A DNA stretch of 64,000 bases from Cellulophaga baltica (GTDB lineage: Bacteria; Bacteroidota; Bacteroidia; Flavobacteriales; Flavobacteriaceae): positions 379,023 through 443,022 of the forward strand of contig NZ_JAHKQN010000015.1 of assembly GCF_018861125.1 (NCBI RefSeq), given 5' to 3'. Numbering within the stretch: position 1 is the first letter of the stretch; each line of letters begins with the position of its first letter. Of the stretch, positions 55,365 to 64,000 are shown one piece after another. The notes below the pieces were generated by a model. It searched no databases. It had not been told where the DNA came from and worked only from the letters and a program-made list of their open reading frames with translations. The position numbers were made by a program, and so were the translations under genes.

Positions 55365-56363
55365 TTACATAATTTTTACTAGCAATTCTTTGAGTAAGTC
55401 TTTTTGAGCAAGGTTTGCTCCAACACCTTTGCCTTTAACATCTAATTCACGTAAAGCTGCAATTACTCCACTAACTTTTCTCATTGGGTAATTTTTAGCG
55501 GCAACTTGATATTCTTTTACAAAATAAGGATTTACACCTAGTACTTTAGCTACATTTTTTGGATTATGATCACTTAAGCCATGGTATTGTAATAATTGTG
55601 TAAAGAAGGTATTAAGCAAGGTAACCGTTAGTACAAACGGATTGTCTTTTGGATTTTGTGCAAAGTAATTTAAAATACGGGTAGCTTTGGTAACATTACG
55701 CTCCCCTATTGCTTTTTTTAGCTCAAAATTATTATAATCCTTACTAATACCAATATTTACTTCAATAGCTTCAGGAGTGATTTCTTGTTCTTTAGGAACT
55801 ACTAATTTTAGTTTTTCAAGTTCATTATTTATTTTGCCTAAATCGGTACCTAAAAACTCAACTAATAATATTGCGGCTTTAGGTGTTATTCTATATCCTT
55901 TCCCAGCTAGTACTTTTCTAATCCAATCAGAAACTTGATTTTCATATAGTTTTTTACTTTCAAAAATTACACCTGATTTTTGAACAGCTTTATATATTTT
56001 TTTACGCTTATCAAGTTTTGCATATTTATAACAAACAACCAAAACAGTAGTTGGTTGCGGGTTTTCTGCGTACGATGCTAAATTTTCGATAGTTCTTGAT
56101 AAATGCTGTGCTTCTTTTACGATAATAACTTGGTGTTCGGCCATCATTGGGTAGCGCTTGGCATTACTTACAATATCATCAACAGTAACATCCTTACCAT
56201 AAAGTACCATTTGATTAAAACCACGTTCTTCTTCTGATAGTACAGTATTTTCAATATAAGCAGCTAATTTATCAATATAATAGGCCTCTTCTCCCATTAA
56301 AAAATAAATAGGCTTTATGTTACCTGCTTTAATATCGTTAACTATTTTTTTTACTTCATCCAT
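55365..56363 (-). CDS. holA: DNA polymerase III delta subunit
   Basis: 332 residues, the usual length. KPIYFLMGEEAYYIDKLAAYI, RYPMMAEHQVIIVKEAQHL and the three-domain layout with the helical C-terminus (LTVTLLNTFFTQLLQYHGL, ELDVKGKGVGA) match HolA. It opens the sliding clamp within the clamp-loader complex. Divergent from the HsdR_N-type gene with 26 bases between starts. Confidence 0.9.
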   Translation of the reverse strand: MDEVKKIVNDIKAGNIKPIYFLMGEEAYYIDKLAAYIENTVLSEEERGFNQMVLYGKDVTVDDIVSNAKRYPMMAEHQVIIVKEAQHLSRTIENLASYAENPQPTTVLVVCYKYAKLDKRKKIYKAVQKSGVIFESKKLYENQVSDWIRKVLAGKGYRITPKAAILLVEFLGTDLGKINNELEKLKLVVPKEQEITPEAIEVNIGISKDYNNFELKKAIGERNVTKATRILNYFAQNPKDNPFVLTVTLLNTFFTQLLQYHGLSDHNPKNVAKVLGVNPYFVKEYQVAAKNYPMRKVSGVIAALRELDVKGKGVGANLAQKDLLKELLVKIM

Positions 56364-56389
56364 TCAGAAAAAATCATCAAATTTGTGTC

Positions 56390-56836
56390 ATGCAAGTTTT
56401 AAATTTTAAACCTTATGACTTTCGTTTCAAAAATAGCGAAAATAAAATCTATATTTTTGATGTCATACGCAAAAAATTTGTGGTTCTTCAGCCTGAAGAA
56501 TGGGTTAGACAACATGTAGTTCACTATTTAAATAAAGAAAAAAAATATCCATTAAGTCATATAAATGTTGAAAAGCAATTGAAGGTTAATAACTTAGCAC
56601 GAAGGTATGATGTAGTTGTTTTTAAACCTAATGGAGAGATTTTTATTTTAGTAGAATGTAAAGCCCCGGAAATTGAAATTACTCAAAAAACTTTTGATCA
56701 AATAGCAAGGTATAATATGCAATTGCAATCAAATTTTTTAATGGTGACGAATGGGTTAAATCATTTTTACTGTAATATGGATTTTGAACAAGAAAAATAT
56801 ACCTTTTTAAAGGATATTCCTGATTTTAGCCGTTAA
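56390..56836 (+). CDS. stand-alone HsdR_N/PD-(D/E)xK nuclease-fold protein
   Basis: 148 residues. The type I restriction HsdR N-terminal-like domain is complete: EEWVRQHVVHYLNKEKKYP, then a nuclease-type core with Glu61, Asp74 in RRYDVVVFKPNGE, and Glu89-Cys-Lys91 in ILVECKAP. There are no helicase, specificity or methylase parts and no hsdM/hsdS nearby, so it is not a restriction system. Such single-domain proteins are widespread in Bacteroidota next to holA; their role is unknown. The active residues suggest a DNA or RNA nuclease. Confidence 0.78.
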   Translation: MQVLNFKPYDFRFKNSENKIYIFDVIRKKFVVLQPEEWVRQHVVHYLNKEKKYPLSHINVEKQLKVNNLARRYDVVVFKPNGEIFILVECKAPEIEITQKTFDQIARYNMQLQSNFLMVTNGLNHFYCNMDFEQEKYTFLKDIPDFSR

Positions 56837-56932
56837 TTTGCCAACTGAAATCTAAAATTAATACCAATTGTCTTTATATAAAGGTAATTACATGTAAAAA
56901 GAATACCGGCCTTTAGGTTTGGTAATGTTTGA

Positions 56933-57937
56933 ATGTCAAAAATAGCAATCGTAATACTAAACTGGAATGGTGAAAAATTGTTAGAACAGTTTTTACCTTC
57001 AGTTCAAGAATACTCTACAAATGCAACTATTTATGTTGCAGACAATGCCTCGACCGATAAATCTATTCAATTTATTCAAGATAATTACCCCGAAATTAAA
57101 ATTGTGCAAAACACTGAGAATGGTGGATATGCTAAAGGGTATAATGATGCTTTAATTCATATTGAAGCAGATGTGTATTGCTTATTAAATTCTGATGTTG
57201 AAGTTACCCCTAATTGGCTTGCGCCTATTGAACAAATATATATTGATAACCGTGATGTTGCTATTATTCAGCCTAAAATTTTAGATTATAAACAAAAGAA
57301 TTATTTTGAATATGCAGGTGCTGCAGGTGGTTTTATTGATCAATTAGGTTATCCTTTTTGTAGAGGTAGAATTTTTCAAGATCTTGAAGAAGATTTAGGT
57401 CAATATAATGATGTTAAAGAAATTTTTTGGGCAACTGGAGCATGTATGTTCATAAAATCTGAAGTGTTTCATAAATTAAATGGTTTTGATGAAGATTATT
57501 TTGCACATCAAGAAGAAGTAGATTTATGTTGGAGAGCTCACAATAAAGGATATAAAATTTTATACGTTGGTACCTCAGCAATATATCATTTAGGTGGGTC
57601 CACTTTAAGTAATATGAACCCTAAGAAGACATTTTTAAATTTCAGAAACTCGTTGTTTTCAATTATTAAAAACCTACCTAAACGAAAAGCATTTGTAATT
57701 ATTTTTCTTAGACTTTTACTAGATGGTGTTGCAGGTATTCGTTTTATATTTCAAGGCAAACAAAAGCATTGCTGGGCAATTTTAAAGGCACATATTAGCT
57801 TTTATAAGAACTTTATAAAAATGCTCAAAAAACGCGAAAATGTTACATATTTTAAAAAATATTATGCCACAAAGTCTATCGTGTGGTCGCATTTCGTATA
57901 TAGTGTTAGAAAGTTCACTATTTTAGTAAAAGATTAA
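56933..57937 (+). CDS. family 2 glycosyltransferase
   Basis: 334 residues. A GT-A fold is visible: IVILNWNGEKLLEQFLPS, VADNASTDKSIQFI, NGGYAKGYNDAL, the DxD-like CLLNSDVEVTPNWL and FWATGACMFIKSEVFHKLNGFDEDYFAHQEEVDLCWRA. A C-terminal amphipathic and basic stretch probably binds the membrane. It is a rhamnosyl- or dTDP-sugar-type transferase by resemblance; the acceptor is unknown. It is not in a polysaccharide cluster. Confidence 0.85.
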   Translation: MSKIAIVILNWNGEKLLEQFLPSVQEYSTNATIYVADNASTDKSIQFIQDNYPEIKIVQNTENGGYAKGYNDALIHIEADVYCLLNSDVEVTPNWLAPIEQIYIDNRDVAIIQPKILDYKQKNYFEYAGAAGGFIDQLGYPFCRGRIFQDLEEDLGQYNDVKEIFWATGACMFIKSEVFHKLNGFDEDYFAHQEEVDLCWRAHNKGYKILYVGTSAIYHLGGSTLSNMNPKKTFLNFRNSLFSIIKNLPKRKAFVIIFLRLLLDGVAGIRFIFQGKQKHCWAILKAHISFYKNFIKMLKKRENVTYFKKYYATKSIVWSHFVYSVRKFTILVKD

Positions 57938-58014
57938 CGAATATACGGTGCTAGCAAATTGCAATTTGTATATTTTTACGGTGAATTAACAATTTAATTT
58001 AAGTATTAATAATT

Positions 58015-58866
58015 ATGAAAAAAATAATTTTAGGCTGTATAGGAGTGACTTTATTATTGTCTTCTTGCGTGTCACAAAAGAAATATGCAGAGTTGGAAGC
58101 GAAGAACCAAGCGAATGAAGACTTACTAAATTCAGCTACAGTAAAATTGAATAGTTGTCTTGAAGAAAAGGCATCTACTTCTTCTAGATTAAAAACTTTA
58201 GAAGATCAGAATGCATTCTTAAAAAGTAATAACCAAGAGTTGATTAACAATATGGGTAACTTAACTACCCTATCATCTAAAGGAGCTCAAAATCTTGAAA
58301 AATCTTTAGAAAGCTTACAAGAAAAAGATTTAACTATTAGAAAGTTAAATGATGCGATTACTCGTAGAGATTCAGTAAACTTATCTTTAGTACAAAGTTT
58401 AAAAGGTGTTTTGGGTAATCTTGATGATGAAGATATTGAAATCAGCGTTGAAAAAGGTGTTGTTTTTGTATCTATCTCTGATAAATTATTATTCAGCAGT
58501 GGTAGCTATAACGTAGCTAATAAAGCAAAAGAAATTTTAGGTAAAGTTGCTAAAGTAGTTAATAACAAGCCAGATTTCGAATTTATGGTTGAAGGTCATA
58601 CTGATGACGTACCATATAGAAAAGGTGTTTTATTAGATAACTGGGATTTAAGTGCTAAACGTGCAACTGCAGTTGTTAGAATTTTACAAAACGATTACGG
58701 TGTAGATCCTAAGCGTATGACTGCGGCAGCTAGATCATCTTACGTGCCAATTTCTGCAACTGATAAGTCAAGAAACAGAAGAACTCGTATTGTTGTACTT
58801 CCTAAAATTGATCAATTCTACGAAATGATTGAAGACGGAATGAAAGATCCAGCGATCAACAACTAA
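58015..58866 (+). CDS. OmpA-family lipoprotein with a coiled-coil stalk
   Basis: 283 residues. Lipobox LLSSCVSQKKYAEL (Cys 18). Residues ~25-125 form a long coiled coil; residues ~150-265 are an OmpA/MotB domain with KLLFSSGSYNVANKA, MVEGHTDDVPYRKGVLLDNWDLSAKRA and RNRRTRIVVLPK. It likely tethers the outer membrane to peptidoglycan at a distance set by the stalk; similar genes are linked to flavobacterial envelope integrity. Single gene with a strong terminator. Confidence 0.88.
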   Translation: MKKIILGCIGVTLLLSSCVSQKKYAELEAKNQANEDLLNSATVKLNSCLEEKASTSSRLKTLEDQNAFLKSNNQELINNMGNLTTLSSKGAQNLEKSLESLQEKDLTIRKLNDAITRRDSVNLSLVQSLKGVLGNLDDEDIEISVEKGVVFVSISDKLLFSSGSYNVANKAKEILGKVAKVVNNKPDFEFMVEGHTDDVPYRKGVLLDNWDLSAKRATAVVRILQNDYGVDPKRMTAAARSSYVPISATDKSRNRRTRIVVLPKIDQFYEMIEDGMKDPAINN

Positions 58867-58888
58867 TAAGAAATTCTTAATAGTACAG

Positions 58889-58913
58889 AAAAGCCTGCAA
58901 TTTGCAGGCTTTT
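58889..58913 (+). terminator. terminator of the OmpA-family lipoprotein gene
   Basis: AAAAGCCTGCAA pairs with TTGCAGGCTTTT around a single T (12-bp stem, 58889-58900 with 58902-58913), then more T. It is 22 bases after the stop. Confidence 0.85.
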
Positions 58914-58950
58914 TTATTTTGTAATAAGTTCGTTATAAAACTTTTTCTAA

Positions 58951-59571
58951 TTAAAAGATATTTATATCTCCTTTACCCTCTCTAATAATTATTGGTTCAC
59001 CATCAGATAAATCTACTACTGTTGAAGCTACATTGTCACCATAACCACCATCAATAACTATATCTACAAGGTTTTGCCATTTTTCAAAAATCAATTCTGG
59101 GTCAGTGGTGTATTCTAACAACTCATCTTCATCATGTATAGAGGTAGAAACAATAGGGTTTCCTAAAGCTTCAACAATAGCTTTTGAAATTGAATTATCG
59201 GGCACACGAATACCTACAGTTTTTTTCTTTTTAAACTGCTTAGGTAAACTATTATTACCAGGTAAAATAAATGTATAGGGCCCTGGTAATGCTTTCTTTA
59301 ATATTTTAAATGTTCTAGTATCAATTTGTCTTACGTAATCAGATAAATTACTTAAATCAGCACATATAAATGACCAATTAGCTTTATCTAATTTTATGCC
59401 CTTAATACGTGCAATTTTCTCTAGAGCTTTAGTGTTTGTAATATCACAGCCTAAACCATAAACAGTATCAGTCGGATATATAACTAAACCTCCTTTTTGT
59501 AATACATCAATAACCCTTTTTATTTCTTTCGGATTTGGATTTTCAGGATAGATTTTAATAAAATCAGCCAT
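58951..59571 (-). CDS. L-threonylcarbamoyladenylate synthase (TsaC/Sua5/YciO family)
   Basis: 206 residues. The YrdC-type fold is visible: GGLVIYPTDTVYGLGCDITN, RIKGIKLDKANWSFICADLS, LPGPYTFILPGNN, KTVGIRVPDNSISKAIVEALG and IVSTSIHDEDE. TsaC makes the threonylcarbamoyl-AMP used for t6A modification of ANN-reading tRNAs; no C-terminal Sua5 domain. The KxR and SxN signature of true TsaC is only partly visible, so a YciO-like paralog is possible. Confidence 0.78.
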   Translation of the reverse strand: MADFIKIYPENPNPKEIKRVIDVLQKGGLVIYPTDTVYGLGCDITNTKALEKIARIKGIKLDKANWSFICADLSNLSDYVRQIDTRTFKILKKALPGPYTFILPGNNSLPKQFKKKKTVGIRVPDNSISKAIVEALGNPIVSTSIHDEDELLEYTTDPELIFEKWQNLVDIVIDGGYGDNVASTVVDLSDGEPIIIREGKGDINIF

Positions 59572-59624
59572 AATATTATACTTTATGTGAAGCTATACAA
59601 AGTTCTGATATTTTTTTATAATAA

Positions 59625-59657
59625 AAAAGCTACCCAAAATACTCATGAGTAGCTTTT
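59625..59657 (-). terminator. terminator of the PhoD-like gene
   Basis: Outer stem AAAAGCTAC (59625-59633) with GTAGCTTTT (59649-59657). Read on the minus strand it ends in a T run, 35 bases past the stop. Confidence 0.65.
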
Positions 59658-59691
59658 AAACTGCTATAATTGATTAAATAAACCCCTTGAT

Positions 59692-61395
59692 TTAAGAATA
59701 AGTAATAGTATGTTCTATAGATGCTGAATATTGAGCAGATAAAATAGTATCAACAAATATCCATTCTGATGTTACTTCGCTAGTTTTAAAAGTTGCCATC
59801 ATATATCCTCTTTTTGAGGCATCAAAATAATTTAGATTGTCTACTAATGTGACTAAAGCAAGTTCAAAACCTGCAATAATTTCTGCGCTAGTATTTTCTC
59901 CAAGATAGGTTTCAAAACCAGGTGATGAAACACTTGAAGTAGCTAATTCAATACCAACTTCGGTACCGTCTGATGCGTATAGGGTATTGTTCCAAGCATT
60001 ATGTGTATCACCAGCAAGTGTCACTATTTTTTTACCCGCATTAGCTAAAGTGTTGTAAATAATCTCACGATCTACTGGATAACCATCCCAAGCATCTAAA
60101 TTGTATGGTATTGCTGTTAGAACTCGTGCTATTTCTTCTGTAGTTAAAGTTGGATCATTGGCTTGTATTCTGGTTTTTATAACAACCAACTCAGTTAATG
60201 TTGTAGAAAAGCCTTCAGAACCAAAAGCAAGTAATAATTCTGCAGGAATATACATTTGCCCCATTAATACTTGTTGCCCTAAAACTTGCCATTTGGCTGT
60301 GTTTGTATTCAACTCAGATACTAACCAATCTCGTTGAGTTGTTCCTAAAATAGATCTTGATGTATCACTTAAGGCTGCTGTGAATGCTGTAGCATCAAAA
60401 GAACCTGTAACAGTGAAATAGTCAGTTAGCTCTAATTGTTTGTCGCGCCCAATTAACCGAGTATCTAACATAATTAAGTTAACAAGATTTCCAATATTTA
60501 TGGTTCTGTAAATGATACTGTTTTCAGATTCAACCGTTCTTGTAAATGGTAAAAACTCACTATAGGCTTGTAATGCGTTTTGCTTTCTTGTTTCAAAATC
60601 ACCTTCTGTTGCCTCATCATGGTTTTCAGCACCTTCTTTATATGTATCGTTTGCAATTTCATGATCATCCCAAACACAAATAAATGGTTTTTTCTGATGT
60701 GCTAATTGTAGCATTGAATCAGATTTGTATTGCTTGTATCTAGTTCTGTAATCATCTAATGACAGTATTTCGGTTGCAGGTTCATGAAAACGATCTAAGA
60801 AAGCATTTTCAGAAGTTGAACCATACCCACCAGCTTCATACTCATAAAAGTAATCTCCTAAATGCACTATAATATCTGCATCGGAATTAGCCATTGCATC
60901 ATATACAGTAAAAAGTCCTGCTTGATAGTTTGAACACGAACAAACAGCCAATTTAATAGAAGTAGCGTCAATAGGTAATGTAATAGTTTCACCAACTACA
61001 GAAATAGCATTATCTTCAATATTTACGAAACGATAATACAATTTTTGGTCAGCAACTAAATTTTCAATTTCAATAGCTAAGGTATTATCACGAGAAACTT
61101 CGGTAGTAATTTTTCCATTTCTAATTATAGTACTAAAATTAGAATCAGTAGCTAGTTCCCAAATTAATTCACTGTTTGATGAGTTGTATCTTGTCCAGAT
61201 AATTATACTTGAGCTTGTTGGATCAAAACTTCCTACACCTTCGGTAAAATTTTCAGTGGTGTAATTCGTAGGATCATAATCGTATTCATCTACTTTATCG
61301 TCACAACTAATAAAATTAGGAGCTAAAATTATACCTCCTGTTGCCATTAGTGATTGTTTGATGAAATGTCTTCTGTTGTTGGTTGTCTTTTTCAT
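59692..61395 (-). CDS. PhoD-like alkaline phosphatase/phosphodiesterase with Tat-type signal
   Basis: 567 residues from the ATG at 61395; the frame from 61452 adds 19 residues before a proper signal and is rejected. The N-terminus MKKTTNNRRHFIKQSLMATGG has the twin-Arg signal, with FISCDDK as a possible lipobox after it. An N-terminal Ig-like domain (~30-135) precedes the metallophosphatase: VCSCSNYQAG, VHLGDYFYEYEAGG, VWDDHEIANDTY, LAGDTHNAWNN. It is a PhoD-family enzyme, calcium/iron dependent in known members, releasing phosphate from organic esters outside the cytosol. Single gene. Confidence 0.85.
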   Translation of the reverse strand: MKKTTNNRRHFIKQSLMATGGIILAPNFISCDDKVDEYDYDPTNYTTENFTEGVGSFDPTSSSIIIWTRYNSSNSELIWELATDSNFSTIIRNGKITTEVSRDNTLAIEIENLVADQKLYYRFVNIEDNAISVVGETITLPIDATSIKLAVCSCSNYQAGLFTVYDAMANSDADIIVHLGDYFYEYEAGGYGSTSENAFLDRFHEPATEILSLDDYRTRYKQYKSDSMLQLAHQKKPFICVWDDHEIANDTYKEGAENHDEATEGDFETRKQNALQAYSEFLPFTRTVESENSIIYRTINIGNLVNLIMLDTRLIGRDKQLELTDYFTVTGSFDATAFTAALSDTSRSILGTTQRDWLVSELNTNTAKWQVLGQQVLMGQMYIPAELLLAFGSEGFSTTLTELVVIKTRIQANDPTLTTEEIARVLTAIPYNLDAWDGYPVDREIIYNTLANAGKKIVTLAGDTHNAWNNTLYASDGTEVGIELATSSVSSPGFETYLGENTSAEIIAGFELALVTLVDNLNYFDASKRGYMMATFKTSEVTSEWIFVDTILSAQYSASIEHTITYS

Positions 61396-61526
61396 TGATA
61401 GGTTTCTCTTTTCTTCAAAGTTCTTCTTATAAGTTTTAAAAAATGTTAGCAAATCTTTATGATTTAGTTATGGAATTAATTTGCAATTTTGCATATGTAT
61501 TATATACATATATTATTTTTTTAAAA

Positions 61527-61901
61527 GTGAAAAGAGTCTATACATATATTAGTTTGTTTTTTGCACTTGTTATTTATTGTATATCGATAAATAATGAGAC
61601 TAAAAGTGTAGCTCATACCTTTTCAACGCATGAGAGTAGTAATGAAAGTAATACAATAAGTAGACCTTCAATTGCATTAAATTATCATGGTGTTATATCA
61701 CAACCGGAAAATTTAGTTGAAGTTATTTCAAATACTGTTACTTATGACAGGAATACAGGTGTTCAGAAATATTCATTTGTTCAGAATGCTAAACAACAAT
61801 GTTTTAGTAAAAAATTAAAGCAATACTCTAAAACAGCTTTAAGTTCATTAATACAATTCCGGAAGACAGATATATTCTTTCCATTCCATTATTTTTGGTA
61901 A
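61527..61901 (+). CDS. small putative secreted protein, unknown
   Basis: I prefer the GTG at 61527 (124 residues, MKRVYTYISLFFALVIYCIS), which gives a clean signal-type N-terminus; the frame from 61443 would overlap the promoter area of the divergent gene and adds 28 residues. The mature part has no recognisable domain; it is Ser/Thr/Asn-rich with a basic stretch (QCFSKKLKQYSK) and ends FFPFHYFW. Possibly a species-specific protein, or spurious. Confidence 0.35.
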   Translation: MKRVYTYISLFFALVIYCISINNETKSVAHTFSTHESSNESNTISRPSIALNYHGVISQPENLVEVISNTVTYDRNTGVQKYSFVQNAKQQCFSKKLKQYSKTALSSLIQFRKTDIFFPFHYFW

Positions 61902-62012
61902 TCATTTTTTATTTTTTTATCAAGTTGTTATTTATAAAATATAACAACAAACAACTAATTAATAAGGCTTTGCTATAACGTAAAGTCAACTTACTACTAT
62001 AAAATATTTAAA

Positions 62013-62498
62013 ATGAATTCAGGAATTACAATAACTGTTTTAATAATAGCAACAATCTGTTCGATGCCATTTGTAATGATGGTTATGAATAGAAAAAAGA
62101 GAGAAAAAATAATGATAAATTCAGTCACTAAAATTGCAGATAAGAATGATTGTAGATTAAATGATTACGATGTGTTTACTAATTTTATGATTGGTATAGA
62201 TGATTTTAATAATACGTTATTTTATGCCAACAAAAATCAAGAAAATATTGATGTGAATTATATCAACTTATCAGAAATTAAAAATTGTAAGGTAAAGACA
62301 ATAACAAATAATGATAAAAAGATAAAAGGGAAAAGTAGCTTTACAATGATAAATGAGTTAAATCTCTTGTTGACACCATTCGATAAGCCTGATCTTAAGG
62401 TTACTTTTTATAACTCAGATTCAAATATGCAATTGAGTAATGAGTTAATGGTAGCCAAAAAATGGTCAGATCATATTAATAAGCAATTACATGTATAA
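62013..62498 (+). CDS. membrane-anchored protein of unknown function
   Basis: 161 residues. One N-terminal helix (SGITITVLIIATICSMPFVMMVM) followed directly by RKKREK, so N-out with the bulk in the cytosol. The rest is a mixed alpha/beta domain (RLNDYDVFTNFMIGIDDFNNTLFYANK, ELNLLLTPFDKPDLKVTFYNSD). No family recognised. Its stop codon overlaps the first base of the large palindrome at 62498-62541. Confidence 0.55.
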   Translation: MNSGITITVLIIATICSMPFVMMVMNRKKREKIMINSVTKIADKNDCRLNDYDVFTNFMIGIDDFNNTLFYANKNQENIDVNYINLSEIKNCKVKTITNNDKKIKGKSSFTMINELNLLLTPFDKPDLKVTFYNSDSNMQLSNELMVAKKWSDHINKQLHV

Positions 62499-62541
62499 AA
62501 ATATAAGCCCCTTAATGTTAACATTAAGGGGCTTATATTTT
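62498..62541. terminator. bidirectional terminator overlapping both converging genes
   Basis: A perfect 44-base palindrome (two 22-base arms, no loop) with core AAGCCCCTTAATG flanked by A and T runs. It takes in the last base of the plus-strand stop and the last two bases of the helicase stop codon. Confidence 0.8.
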
Positions 62542-64000
62542 AACCTATTACTTCAAGCTTAGCAAAGCGAAGTAATAATTTTTTAATCCCAGAAGTATCA
62601 AACTGTATTTCAGCTTTTCGGTCATTACCAACACCTTCCAGTTTTACAACTCTACCTCTTCCAAAACGTGTATGGTTTATCAAACTACCTTCAGCTAAAT
62701 TAGCATCAATACTATTTGTATTACCAATAGGTTTAGATAGTTCAGGCTTTAATTTTCTCAGCTTGCGTAATTGATTATCATTAGGTTTTACAGCATTAGG
62801 CGGTATACCACTTGATGGTTTTACTTGTCGTAATTTACTTTTATCAACTTCACCAAAAATATCAGTATCAATTAATGATTTATATCTATACCCAGGATTT
62901 GCAATTGGAGTTAAGTTTTCAACATACTTCTCATCAATTTCTTCAATAAAACGACTTGGTTCTGCATCAATTAATTTACCCCAACGATATCTGTTTTGGG
63001 TGTAGGTTAAATAGGCTTGTTTTTCAGCACGTGTTAGTGCAACATAAAATAAACGACGTTCTTCTTCAAGTTCGCTACGTGTATTCATACTCATACCTGA
63101 AGGGAATAAATCTTCCTCCATACCCACAATATAAACATGCGGAAACTCAAGTCCTTTTGCAAGGTGAATTGTCATTAGTGCAACACGGTCATCATCACCA
63201 GTATCATTATCTAAATCTGTAGCAAGCGCTACATCTTCTAAAAACTCATCAATACTACCGCGAGCATCAGCAACTTCTAATTGACCTTCAACAAAATCTT
63301 TTATACCATTTAATAGTTCTTCAATATTGTCCATACGGGCAATACCTTCGGGGGTTCCGTCTTTTTTAAACTCTAATAAAATCCCTGTTTTTTTAGCAAC
63401 ATGCTCTGAGAGCGCAAAAGCATCTGTGGTTTCATTCATGATTTGAAAACTCTTAATCATGTTTGTGAAATCACGCAGCTTATTTTTTGTGCCGTTATTT
63501 ATTTTTAGATTTATCTTATCTAAATTCTGAATAACTTCAAAAATGGAACGACCATAATGGTTAGCGGCAACTGTTAATTTATCCATAGTGCTCTGCCCTA
63601 TTCCACGTGCCGGAAAATTAATAACACGTTTTAAAGCTTCTTCATCTTTAGGATTAATTACTAAACGTAAATAGGCTAAAACATCTTTAATTTCTTTACG
63701 TTGGTAAAAAGATAATCCACCATAAATTCTATACGGAATATCACGTTTACGTAAGGCATCTTCAATTGCTCTTGACTGTGAATTGGTACGGTAAAGAACA
63801 GCAAAATCGCCATTTGGCATTTGATTTTGCATTCTATTTTCAAAAATAGAACTAGCAACAAAACGACCTTCTTCAGCATCTGTCGTACTTCTATGTACTT
63901 TAATTGCAGGTCCATCGTCATTATCTGTCCAAACTACTTTTTCTAATTGATTGGTATTGTTTGCAATAATTGAATTGGCGGCATTTACAATATTACGTGT
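62540..64000 (-). CDS. UvrD/PcrA-family DNA helicase, 5' part outside window
   Basis: 486 residues are visible; the frame stays open to the window edge (TRNIVNAANSIIANN precedes the first in-window Met at 63832), so this is the C-terminal part of a ~780-residue helicase. Motifs present: VLYRTNSQSRAIEDAL (IV), ALMTIHLAKGLEFPHVYIVGMEEDLFPS (V) and ERRLFYVALTRAEKQAYLT (VI). The C-terminal Tudor-like domain is GSLINHTRFGRGRVVKLEGVG. It unwinds DNA in excision repair and replication restart. The Walker A half is not in the window. Confidence 0.9.
   Translation of the reverse strand, partial: TRNIVNAANSIIANNTNQLEKVVWTDNDDGPAIKVHRSTTDAEEGRFVASSIFENRMQNQMPNGDFAVLYRTNSQSRAIEDALRKRDIPYRIYGGLSFYQRKEIKDVLAYLRLVINPKDEEALKRVINFPARGIGQSTMDKLTVAANHYGRSIFEVIQNLDKINLKINNGTKNKLRDFTNMIKSFQIMNETTDAFALSEHVAKKTGILLEFKKDGTPEGIARMDNIEELLNGIKDFVEGQLEVADARGSIDEFLEDVALATDLDNDTGDDDRVALMTIHLAKGLEFPHVYIVGMEEDLFPSGMSMNTRSELEEERRLFYVALTRAEKQAYLTYTQNRYRWGKLIDAEPSRFIEEIDEKYVENLTPIANPGYRYKSLIDTDIFGEVDKSKLRQVKPSSGIPPNAVKPNDNQLRKLRKLKPELSKPIGNTNSIDANLAEGSLINHTRFGRGRVVKLEGVGNDRKAEIQFDTSGIKKLLLRFAKLEVIG

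Overview
The window is a stretch of a low-GC (about one third GC by eye) bacterial chromosome that reads throughout as family Flavobacteriaceae (Bacteroidota). Signs of this are the many Bacteroidota-type lipoproteins, TlpA-like lipoproteins with a DUF4369-type N-terminus, a SusC-like carboxypeptidase-regulatory/plug cassette, single-chain fused E1 alpha/beta ketoacid dehydrogenases, and repeated TAnnTTTG promoter boxes, several with an upstream TTG at 19-20 bp. I cannot assign a genus. No rRNA, tRNA, CRISPR array, transposase, integrase or phage module was found.

Layout. 1-6400 is the accessory part: the tail of an unknown protein, a peroxiredoxin-like gene, an orphan secreted protein, then a three-gene cassette (two DUF488 proteins plus a dual-OB-like protein, 2616-4281) bracketed by two diverged copies of a ~130 bp repeat (2159-2289 and 4623-4751), and a lone GH99-like lipoprotein. 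6600-12900 holds guanine deaminase, a ribosome hibernation factor, a TerC-type membrane protein, two envelope lipoproteins and a fused 2-oxoacid dehydrogenase E1. 13013-17473 is a tightly packed plus-strand run (2OG-Fe oxygenase, DinB-like, SUI1/YciH, DUF1835, nucleoside phosphorylase, cytosolic substrate-binding protein). 17478-24772 has a single-domain response regulator, ung, a Smr-less mutS2, a DCC thioredoxin-like protein, a DUF4139 protein carrying a SusC-like plug, and a DUF1704 metallopeptidase. 24788-41133 is mostly housekeeping: a gltP-type symporter, aroC, an LpxH-like phosphatase, a large FAD/Fe-S oxidoreductase, a TlpA-like lipoprotein, rhomboid, an LpxL-like acyltransferase, glmM, an AcpH-like esterase, gamma-glutamyltransferase, and a 51-residue basic ORF.

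41175-49425 contains a leaderless-looking trypsin-fold protein, ppnP, and a DNA-damage block: a LexA/S24-type repressor divergent from a two-gene radical SAM/DUF4130 repair operon with a clear operator array between them, then uvrA. 49433-64000 holds an M1-like protein without its zinc motif fused to an outer-membrane barrel, a second fused E1, holA, an HsdR_N-type nuclease-fold protein, a glycosyltransferase, an OmpA lipoprotein, a Sua5/TsaC protein, a PhoD-like phosphatase, two orphans and the C-terminal two thirds of a UvrD/PcrA helicase running off the end.

The best candidates for something little described are the repeat-bracketed DUF488-DUF488-OB cassette and the self-regulated S24/radical SAM/DUF4130 repair switch with its GGATTATTTCC operators.
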